A DNA stretch of 5,185 nt from Patescibacteria group bacterium. Lineage in GTDB: Bacteria > Patescibacteriota > Saccharimonadia > CAILAD01 > GCA-016700035. Under the pieces are notes generated by a model. The model saw only the letters and a list, made by a program, of their open reading frames with translations, did not search any database and was not told the DNA's origin. The position numbers and the translations under genes are program-made. Shown one piece after another: positions 1 to 3,991 of this stretch (position 1 is its first letter; each line of letters begins with the position of its first letter). The stretch covers positions 1 to 5,185 of the forward strand of contig JAUPVH010000056.1 in the NCBI GenBank assembly GCA_030917125.1, read 5' to 3'.

Positions 1-20
1 AGCTCCAAAAAGGAGCTCTT
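1..20 (-). terminator. Hairpin downstream of tRNA-Leu(GAG), cut by window edge
   Basis: A 6-bp inverted repeat (AGCTCC at 1-6, GGAGCT at 12-17) surrounds a 5-nt loop of A on the + strand, T on the - strand. It lies 7 nt beyond the encoded CCA of the leftward tRNA. An A-rich stretch precedes the stem on the - strand, as is common for intrinsic terminators. The U-tract that should follow would lie outside the window, so the call is incomplete. Read rightward, the stem is followed by CTTTATTT, so it could also serve a gene to the left. Confidence 0.5.
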
Positions 21-24
21 TATT

Positions 25-114
25 TGGTGCGGACGAGAAGACTCGAACTTCCACGCCTGAAAAATAGGCACTAGCCCCTCAAGCTAGCGTGTCTACCAAT
101 TCCACCACGTCCGC
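25..114 (-). tRNA. tRNA-Leu, anticodon GAG
   Basis: This leftward class II tRNA supplies leucine for CUC and CUU codons. The acceptor stem GCGGACG/CGTCCGC pairs over 7 bp and is followed by discriminator A and an encoded CCA (25-27). The D-arm holds the usual TTGGTAGA. The anticodon arm is CTAGC, loop TTGAGGG, GCTAG, which places GAG at positions 34-36 with G37. A long variable arm (GCCT/AGGC) confirms class II, and the T-arm is GGAAG, TTCGAGT, CTTCT, closed by one G-U pair. All stems are intact, so I judge it functional. I see no clear private promoter in the AT-rich 115-135 stretch, so it may be processed from a longer leftward transcript. Confidence 0.96.
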
Positions 115-144
115 ATGTATTTAATTTTCTTTAAAAAGGTACCT

Positions 145-200
145 TAGGCATTAAGCTTGAGGAGCTTGAGCCTTTCTGTAATGGAACTGGTCTTGCCAGT
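145..200. other. Hairpin-rich spacer beside the tRNA remnant
   Basis: This stretch separates the tRNA remnant from tRNA-Leu(GAG). It holds GAACTGG/CCAGTTC (184-190 and 196-202, loop TCTTG) and AAGCT/AGCTT (loop TGAGG) near 152-167. Read on the + strand, the second element has the form of an anticodon arm: TAAGC, loop TTGAGGA, GCTTG, again with GAG in the anticodon place. The 10-bp palindrome AAGGTACCTT follows on the left at 136-145. I see no coding region here. The tRNA-like look on the + strand may be chance. Confidence 0.35.
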
Positions 201-236
201 TCGAGCTAGCGCCTCTACCAATCCAACCACGTCTGC
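201..236 (-). pseudogene. Decayed tRNA-Leu-like 5' half
   Basis: Read leftward from 236, about 36 nt align without gaps to the 5' half of the neighbouring tRNA-Leu(GAG), with about eight differences: GCAGACG for the acceptor strand, the D-loop core ATTGGTAGA, then CGCTAGCT. The D-stem changes (GTG to GTT and CAC to GGC) leave G-C plus two G-U pairs, so pairing was kept. After about 201 the similarity stops: no T-arm, no matching CGTCTGC acceptor strand and no CCA can be found before the next tRNA. It therefore looks like a truncated tandem copy or an old recombination scar rather than a working tRNA. An unusual structured RNA cannot be excluded. Confidence 0.55.
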
Positions 237-257
237 ATATCCAGATGTACAAACAGC

Positions 258-285
258 AGAGATTATTCTACCAGAATATTACTCT
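258..285 (-). terminator. Possible 3' hairpin after the membrane-protein gene
   Basis: An imperfect inverted repeat, AGAG-TATTCT / AGAATA-CTCT with a 3-nt loop and a small internal loop, begins 11 nt beyond the stop codon of the leftward membrane-protein gene. It lacks a run of T on the - strand, so it may be a stabilising 3' hairpin or a weak terminator rather than a true intrinsic terminator. Read-through into the tRNA region is possible. Confidence 0.3.
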
Positions 286-296
286 CTTGTCAGCCC

Positions 297-629
297 TTAA
301 ATGAGCGCTGTAAAAGAGAGGAAAATGAGTGCTAAGCCAAGCGCAATTGAGAGCGGTATGAGAACCAAGAGATTAATGTAGTAATATACCTCTTTTGGCT
401 CATTCCACTGCGTCCTTTGCGACTTTGGCAGCTTCTTCCAATCGGCTCGATATTCTTCCCATACATTTTTACTGCGAGCCAGCGTCCAGATACCGCCCAC
501 AAAAAGTAACATCCCAAGCCCCAGCTGACCGAATAAGTTCCCCATCGAGGTAAGAATGAGAAACCAAAGAAATATTACCAGACCAACAAGTCTTCCCCAG
601 TCGTCTTTACGTTTCAGCTTGCGTGCCAT
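297..629 (-). CDS. Small three-helix membrane protein, function unknown
   Basis: A 110-residue protein I do not recognise. The N-terminus is strongly basic (RKLKRK at 3-8), which by the positive-inside rule suggests a cytoplasmic start. Three hydrophobic segments lie at about 12-30, 33-51 and 82-108, separated by a charged loop at 52-80 that is rich in Lys, Arg, Glu and Trp. The ATG at 629 is set by an AGGAG motif 5-6 nt upstream. That motif overlaps the TAG stop of the FAD oxidoreductase gene, which ends 8 nt before this start, so the two are very likely co-transcribed and translationally coupled. It could anchor or assist the oxidoreductase at the membrane, but this rests on position alone. 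No catalytic motif is visible. Confidence 0.85.
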   Translation of the reverse strand: MARKLKRKDDWGRLVGLVIFLWFLILTSMGNLFGQLGLGMLLFVGGIWTLARSKNVWEEYRADWKKLPKSQRTQWNEPKEVYYYINLLVLIPLSIALGLALIFLSFTALI

Positions 630-640
630 ATCTTCTCCTA
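630..640 (-). promoter_or_regulatory. Shine-Dalgarno overlapping the upstream stop codon
   Basis: On the - strand the TAG stop of the oxidoreductase (640-638) is the first part of TAGGAG, which serves as ribosome binding site for the ATG at 629. The arrangement favours re-initiation by ribosomes finishing the upstream gene and fixes the start of the small membrane protein. Confidence 0.75.
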
Positions 641-2272
641 GTTATCGTAGTTATTCGGTAAGTGATCCGCGAGATGCTTCATAGAATATTCCTTGCGCAG
701 CTGCTTTGGCAAATCTTTTAAGCTAACGCCAATTTTTACGCCAGGGTTAAAGATATTAAGCGGATCGAATACTTTTTTCACGTCCTCAAATACTCCATAC
801 AGATGCTCGCCATACAGTCGCTTGAGGTATGGCGCTCGCAATCGGCCATCATTATGTTCTCCACACGTAGAACCACCCATTTCAATCACCATGCGATAAA
901 AGTCATTCATCAGCTCAAACATCTTCTTGCGGTCCACCTGAGAGCCTAAATTCATGAATGGCTGCAAGTGGAAGTTCGCATTACCAGCATGACCCCATAC
1001 CGCGATATCTAATTTGTATTTTTCAAGCAACTTATACGTTTGCTCTAAGAACTTCGGCATTTGCTCCAAAGGCACTACGCCGTCTTCGATAATCGGCAAA
1101 GCCTTTTTAGCGCCACGGAATTTCCAAATGATTGCGGCGGCGCCACGACGAATCTTCCAAAGTTTCACCTGCTCATTAGGATCTGTGGCCACTCGGGAAG
1201 CAAACGCCAATTCATTAAATACCTTCTGTACCTTTTTGGTTTTTGAAGCCTGGAGGCGAACTTTGGTGTCATCAAACTGCACCAGCAGAACGATGCCAGG
1301 CATTTTGTCGGGCAAAATACCGCGAATTTGCTGAGGATCATGCTCATGCAAGAATTCAAGCAGGTGACGGTCCACTACTTCTAGCGCCGAAGGCTTGAGT
1401 GGCATTATAAGCTCAACAGCTCGGGCGGCATGCTCCATATCTTCAAAATAACCAACAATGAGATGCGTCTGCGGGTTATACGGCACATGGCGTAAGGTTA
1501 TCTCAGTAACAGCTCCAAGCGTTCCTTGACTACCTACAATCAGTTGCCCTAAATCGAAACTCCCATCAGGACCTTTTACATGCCACAAATCATAGCCGGC
1601 GGAGTTTTTGCTCACTCGCGGATAGGCCTCGGCTAACTGATCCCAATTCTCTTCTATTAAATAATCAACATTCCTATAAATATGCCCCTCAAAGTCAGTT
1701 TGGCGCTGCTTTTGACGCAACTCTTTAGCGCTTAAGCGGCGTGTCTCAATCACCTGCCCGTTAGCTAGTACGACGCGCAAGCTCTCAACATAATCACGTG
1801 TAGAGCCATATTTGACTGTCTTTTCACCAGCTGAATTATTCGCCACTGCCCCACCAATGGTGGCAAAATCTATACTCGCCGGATATGGTGGCATAAATCG
1901 ACCATGACTATGGAGAAGATGCTGCAGATCCTTATAAATCATACCCGGCTGAATTGTCACCGTATCTTTTGTCATGCCAATAAAATGATTCATATGTGCC
2001 GGCATCACCATCATCAAGCCTTCACCCAAAGCAGCACCACCCTGATCAGTGCCCTTACCGCGCGTAGTTATCGGGAAAAAGTTCCCCTTTGCGGCTTCCT
2101 GGGCCACCAAAACAACTGTCTCTACAACATCGGCCTCGTTCTGGGGGTATGTGACGATCTGTGGCAATACCCGAAACACACTGCCATCCGTCGAGAAAAA
2201 GTCTCGAGTAGTTTTGTTTACGCTAACCTCGCCAGTAGTTGAATTGCGAAGTCTTTGGTAGAAATCTGTCAT
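638..2272 (-). CDS. FAD-linked oxidoreductase, GlcD / D-lactate dehydrogenase type
   Basis: A 544-residue flavoprotein of the FAD-binding-4 (PCMH) plus FAD-oxidase C-terminal architecture. Such enzymes oxidise 2-hydroxy acids such as D-lactate, glycolate or D-2-hydroxyglutarate; the substrate here is not determinable. From the chosen start, the FAD pyrophosphate loop PITTRGKGTDQGGA is at about 67-80, the second FAD segment (DFATIGGAVANNSAG) at 135-149 and IVGSQGTLGAVTEI near 245-258. In the C-terminal half, GHAGNANFH (427-435) and GEHNDGRLR (471-479) carry the His residues that in this family bind substrate or metal, and DPLNIFNPG (503-511) is the family's closing motif. There is no fused Fe-S domain. 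The frame is open to an ATG at 2323 (561 residues), but I prefer 2272: the extra 17 residues lack family character, and a candidate -10 covers 2283-2288. The first gene of a two-gene operon, divergent from the Rpf-like gene. Confidence 0.93.
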   Translation of the reverse strand: MTDFYQRLRNSTTGEVSVNKTTRDFFSTDGSVFRVLPQIVTYPQNEADVVETVVLVAQEAAKGNFFPITTRGKGTDQGGAALGEGLMMVMPAHMNHFIGMTKDTVTIQPGMIYKDLQHLLHSHGRFMPPYPASIDFATIGGAVANNSAGEKTVKYGSTRDYVESLRVVLANGQVIETRRLSAKELRQKQRQTDFEGHIYRNVDYLIEENWDQLAEAYPRVSKNSAGYDLWHVKGPDGSFDLGQLIVGSQGTLGAVTEITLRHVPYNPQTHLIVGYFEDMEHAARAVELIMPLKPSALEVVDRHLLEFLHEHDPQQIRGILPDKMPGIVLLVQFDDTKVRLQASKTKKVQKVFNELAFASRVATDPNEQVKLWKIRRGAAAIIWKFRGAKKALPIIEDGVVPLEQMPKFLEQTYKLLEKYKLDIAVWGHAGNANFHLQPFMNLGSQVDRKKMFELMNDFYRMVIEMGGSTCGEHNDGRLRAPYLKRLYGEHLYGVFEDVKKVFDPLNIFNPGVKIGVSLKDLPKQLRKEYSMKHLADHLPNNYDN

Positions 2273-2282
2273 ATCACTATGT

Positions 2283-2311
2283 AGCATAACAATTTTCAAT
2301 CCAGCGTGCAA
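2283..2311 (-). promoter_or_regulatory. Candidate promoter for the FAD oxidoreductase operon
   Basis: On the - strand TTGCAC (2311-2306) and TATGCT (2288-2283) are 17 bp apart. From the -10 to the ATG at 2272 there are 10 nt, so transcription would start only about 3-4 nt before that ATG. No Shine-Dalgarno is present, consistent with a leaderless mRNA. The -35 matches consensus at only three of six positions, so the call is moderate. Confidence 0.45.
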
Positions 2312-2328
2312 AATCCGTTGCATGATTT

Positions 2329-2376
2329 TTGACAGATACGCTTATCTTAAGCTAAGCTGTACACTATAAGCTTAAG
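2329..2376 (+). promoter_or_regulatory. Promoter region and inverted repeat of the Rpf-like gene
   Basis: A perfect TTGACA is at 2329-2334; its best partner at 18 bp is TAAGCT (2353-2358), a poor -10. A better -10, TATAAG at 2365-2370, ends exactly 10 nt before the ATG at 2381 and lacks a good -35; it would give a near-leaderless mRNA. The 8-bp inverted repeat CTTAAGCT (2346-2353) / AGCTTAAG (2369-2376) spans this region and overlaps the second -10, so it is a candidate operator. Which start is used cannot be decided by eye. Confidence 0.45.
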
Positions 2377-2380
2377 TAAT

Positions 2381-3277
2381 ATGGCCAAGACAAATACACG
2401 TAAACCAGCTCACAATACTAGCAAACTCGGGCAAGTCAAACGCTTTAAACAACCAGTACTATTTGCAGTACTTGGCTTATTTGCGACTGCTGGCACAATC
2501 CTTATTTACTCTTCACTGGCTAGCTCCACTCCGGTGGTAAATACAAATGCTGAGTTTTGGCGCTCCCGCATTGCTGGCTGCGAATCTGGTTCGGGGCCGA
2601 ACAGCACAGGACGTTATACAGCCTCTAACGGTTCGGGCAACTTTGGCGCCTACCAGTTTGATGTTCGAACCTGGAAAGGTGCAGTCGGACCGGAACTTGC
2701 CGCCCAATACCCTAATCCCACTCAAGCCCCTCCTGAAGTACAGGATCAAGCATTCTATAACACCTTTGCGCGCCGTGGCAGTCAGCCCTGGAATGCAAGC
2801 TATAAGTGTTGGCGCACCGATGAACTTGCCGCACGCCCACTTGGAGTAATCCCGCTCAAATTGCCTAAGCTAGGCCAATCAAGCTCCAAACCTGCTGAAG
2901 ACCCCATTGTTGGGCCGCCTAAATCTGCCTACAACGTAAAAGTGCAGGGACGCGTGTATGTCGACGGTAAACTCACGCCAAATATTAAGCTGATTACCTG
3001 CGTCGATGGCGTCACAACGACAACCGGCTCAGGTGGTGTATATAATTTTGAGCTGCCGGCTGGCAATAGCTACTGCGTACGTGTCATTGAAGGCCTACCC
3101 GCCAATGCCCGACTCGATAAAACCAATAATAATCCAGAACGCGCTGCCGAGAAAAGCTATGAACACCAGCTGGCCGCCAAAAACTATTACAAAAATCTCT
3201 GGCAATTTTTCACCCCTTATTACACCTGGGATCGTAGCACTGACGAAAATGCCGATTTCTGGTTTGTCACTCAATAA
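2381..3277 (+). CDS. Membrane-anchored Rpf-like lytic transglycosylase
   Basis: A 298-residue extracytoplasmic enzyme expected to cleave peptidoglycan glycan strands. After a basic head (1-23), one hydrophobic segment at about 25-47 acts as a signal anchor, or as a signal peptide if cut near SLASS. Residues 58-145 match the resuscitation-promoting-factor transglycosylase-like domain: FW..RIAGCESG with catalytic Glu68, then SGNFGAYQFDVRTW for the GG(L/Y)QF..TW motif, and Cys143 to pair with Cys67 as in Rpf proteins. A Pro/Ser/Lys linker (about 150-183) leads to a beta-rich C-terminal domain (184-240) resembling carboxypeptidase-regulatory or prealbumin-like folds, with Cys207 and Cys232 as a possible second disulfide. 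The last 58 residues are rich in aromatics and match nothing I know. There is no Shine-Dalgarno before the ATG. The gene is divergent from the oxidoreductase operon and seems to stand alone. Confidence 0.93.
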   Translation: MAKTNTRKPAHNTSKLGQVKRFKQPVLFAVLGLFATAGTILIYSSLASSTPVVNTNAEFWRSRIAGCESGSGPNSTGRYTASNGSGNFGAYQFDVRTWKGAVGPELAAQYPNPTQAPPEVQDQAFYNTFARRGSQPWNASYKCWRTDELAARPLGVIPLKLPKLGQSSSKPAEDPIVGPPKSAYNVKVQGRVYVDGKLTPNIKLITCVDGVTTTTGSGGVYNFELPAGNSYCVRVIEGLPANARLDKTNNNPERAAEKSYEHQLAAKNYYKNLWQFFTPYYTWDRSTDENADFWFVTQ

Positions 3278-3278
3278 C

Positions 3279-3306
3279 ATTGTTGTAAATTATTGACATC
3301 AACAAT
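3279..3306. repeat. Inverted repeat around the -35 of the cassette gene
   Basis: ATTGTTG at 3279-3285 and CAACAAT at 3300-3306 form a 7-bp inverted repeat with a 14-bp gap holding the TTGACA box. The heptamer TGTTGTA also recurs directly at 3281-3287 and 3311-3317, the second copy running into the -10. Such symmetry over a promoter could be a repressor site, but AT-rich sequence can produce it by chance. Confidence 0.35.
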
Positions 3307-3321
3307 TGAATGTTGTATTAT
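3293..3321 (+). promoter_or_regulatory. Strong sigma70-type promoter of the cassette gene
   Basis: TTGACA (3293-3298) and TATTAT (3316-3321) are separated by 17 bp, the ideal spacing, with a perfect -35 and a five-of-six -10. The predicted start of transcription is about 3328, giving a leader of roughly 44 nt. It lies just after the stop codon of the Rpf-like gene, so the next gene has its own promoter. Confidence 0.85.
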
Positions 3322-3327
3322 CTGTAC

Positions 3328-3342
3328 ACCCGAAATCCGGGT
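3328..3342 (+). other. 5'-end hairpin of the cassette mRNA
   Basis: ACCCG (3328-3332) pairs with CGGGT (3338-3342) around loop AAATC. It begins at the predicted transcription start, so the mRNA would open with a stem-loop; in other bacteria such 5' stems lengthen mRNA life. The ribosome binding site is 20 nt farther on and stays free. Confidence 0.5.
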
Positions 3343-3361
3343 AGTTCTGCACTCGCCCCCT

Positions 3362-3367
3362 AGGAGG
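3362..3367 (+). promoter_or_regulatory. Strong ribosome binding site of the cassette gene
   Basis: AGGAGG is a full anti-Shine-Dalgarno match located 4 nt before the ATG at 3372, slightly closer than usual. It settles the start of this gene and is much stronger than anything upstream of the two neighbouring divergent genes. Confidence 0.85.
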
Positions 3368-3371
3368 CATC

Positions 3372-3707
3372 ATGACCGCAACCCTGCAGTCAACAGCACG
3401 CTCACTCTCCAACGTGAACAAGTTCGACATCGCAAGCTTGCACCCGGGCCAGATCCTGACGCTCGAATGCGACAAGGGCAACTTGTGGTGGATCAGCCTC
3501 ACCGACGAGAGCCAGGTGCGCGGCGACACAGTGCGCGGCGTGATGGTGATGACCAACTCGACCAGTCGCGGCTTCCGCACCGCTCGCCCACCGCACGAGA
3601 TGTCCATCGGCCGCTACGTGGCCCGCAAAGAAGAACTCAGTGTCGGCTTCGGACACACCGAGACCGTTCTCGACTACTCGGTCAGTAATCGGCCGATGGG
3701 TCCCTAA
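3372..3707 (+). CDS. GC-rich 111-residue protein of unknown function
   Basis: I do not recognise this protein. It has no signal peptide or membrane helix, so it should be cytoplasmic. After a Ser/Thr/Asn-rich head (1-20) come alternating hydrophobic stretches suggestive of beta strands: PGQILTLE at 25-32, GNLWWISLTD at 36-45 and VRGVMVMTN at 54-62. A basic RGFRTARPPHEM segment and a conserved-looking end follow. It has a single Cys (33). By hand count 91 of 111 codons end in G or C, against 21 of the first 60 codons of the adjacent Rpf-like gene; leucine uses CTC five times, CTG twice, TTG twice. The coding strand is fixed by the promoter, AGGAGG and the following terminator. The codon bias could mean recent arrival from a high-GC bacterium or selection for very high expression; the strong signals favour the latter but do not exclude the former. 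Confidence 0.85.
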   Translation: MTATLQSTARSLSNVNKFDIASLHPGQILTLECDKGNLWWISLTDESQVRGDTVRGVMVMTNSTSRGFRTARPPHEMSIGRYVARKEELSVGFGHTETVLDYSVSNRPMGP

Positions 3708-3713
3708 TGCCCA

Positions 3714-3744
3714 CCCACCACGACACCTCGTGGTGGGATTTTTT
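3714..3744 (+). terminator. Intrinsic terminator of the cassette gene
   Basis: A perfect 10-bp stem (CCCACCACGA / TCGTGGTGGG, 3714-3723 and 3728-3737) with loop CACC is followed by A and six T. It begins 6 nt after the TAA stop. The long perfect GC-rich stem and T run make it a strong one-way terminator and close the gene as a single-gene transcription unit. Confidence 0.95.
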
Positions 3745-3747
3745 ATC

Positions 3748-3767
3748 TTGGTGCGGATGAAAGGACT
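3748..3767 (-). repeat. Duplicate of the tRNA-Leu(CAG) 3' end
   Basis: These 20 bp are identical, in the same orientation, to 3901-3920. They comprise the base beyond CCA, the CCA, the acceptor 3' strand and part of the T-stem of tRNA-Leu(CAG). No tRNA 5' half, anticodon arm or T-loop accompanies this copy. It resembles an attachment-site duplication or the stub of a lost tRNA copy. Confidence 0.9.
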
Positions 3768-3861
3768 ACTTTGTATAAACTGCGAGCTTTCTCGAAGCAA
3801 GCTTCTGCGAGAGCTCTTATTTAGCGAACCTCGGCTTCGCCGTACGGTTCTCGTTCACACC
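3768..3861. other. Hairpin-rich non-coding spacer between the tRNA 3'-end copies
   Basis: I find no credible gene here. Two imperfect stem-loops are visible: one at 3784-3816 (GAGC, TCTCG and AAGC pairing with GCTT, CGAGA and GCTC), and one at 3826-3850 (GAACC and CGGC pairing with GCCG and GGTTC, loop TTC). GGACT at 3763-3767 and AGTCC at 3862-3866 could close both into one larger domain. This could be a small structured RNA, a repetitive palindromic element or paired recombination debris; nothing in the sequence chooses among them. Confidence 0.5.
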
Positions 3862-3864
3862 AGT

Positions 3865-3904
3865 CCAAACTTAAAACACCCCTTTCGGGGTGCCCTAAGT
3901 TTGG
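3865..3904 (-). terminator. Intrinsic terminator of tRNA-Leu(CAG)
   Basis: On the - strand CACCCC, tetraloop GAAA (a GNRA loop), GGGGTG is followed by TTTT, a compact terminator. Outside it, TAAGTTTGG at 3896-3904 pairs with CCAAACTTA at 3865-3873, extending the stem right up to and including the tRNA's own CCA end. It probably ends both the tRNA transcript and any read-through from the binding-protein gene. Confidence 0.85.
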
Positions 3905-3920
3905 TGCGGATGAAAGGACT
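3901..3920 (-). repeat. tRNA-proximal copy of the 20-bp direct repeat
   Basis: This is the copy belonging to the intact tRNA-Leu(CAG). The partner at 3748-3767 is 153 bp away, start to start. tRNA 3' ends are the usual target of tyrosine-recombinase integration, which regenerates the tRNA and leaves a repeat at the far end of the element. Confidence 0.85.
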
Positions 3921-3988
3921 CGAACCTTCACGAGATTGCTCTCACTGGCACCTGAAGCCAGCGTGTCTACCAATTCCACCACATCCGC
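3902..3988 (-). tRNA. tRNA-Leu, anticodon CAG
   Basis: A leftward class II tRNA decoding CUG. The acceptor stem GCGGATG/CATCCGC is perfect over 7 bp, followed by discriminator A and an encoded CCA. The anticodon arm is CTGGC, loop TTCAGGT, GCCAG, placing CAG at 34-36. The variable arm GAGA, GCAA, TCTC and the T-arm GAAGG, TTCGAGT, CCTTT are intact. It differs from the GAG isoacceptor mainly in the anticodon and variable arms. Its 5' end is 3 nt from the stop codon of the binding-protein gene, so it may be made partly by processing of that mRNA, although a candidate promoter of its own lies within the end of that gene. Confidence 0.97.
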
Positions 3989-3991
3989 GTA

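Noticed and set aside
638..2323. The longer oxidoreductase start at 2323
   Set aside because: Not excluded, but the extra 17 residues show no family match, there is no Shine-Dalgarno, and a candidate -10 lies within them. I kept it as the alternative.
3293..3688. A second rightward frame over the cassette gene
   Set aside because: It starts with the TTG of the -35 box, upstream of the predicted transcript, so it cannot be the translated frame.
201..3767. A split tRNA made from the 5' half at 201-236 and the 3' fragment at 3748-3767
   Set aside because: The acceptor strands GCAGACG and CATCCGC do not pair properly (A opposite C and a second weak position), and the pieces lie more than 3 kb apart with genes on both strands between them.
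3402..3800. A 132-residue leftward frame opposite the cassette gene
   Set aside because: The frame is open only because the DNA is GC-rich. It has no ribosome binding site, crosses the strong rightward terminator, and the promoter and AGGAGG all serve the other strand.
3748..3920. A complete integrated element between the tRNA 3'-end repeats
   Set aside because: Only 133 bp lie between the copies, with no integrase or other gene, so at most a remnant or a satellite can be claimed.
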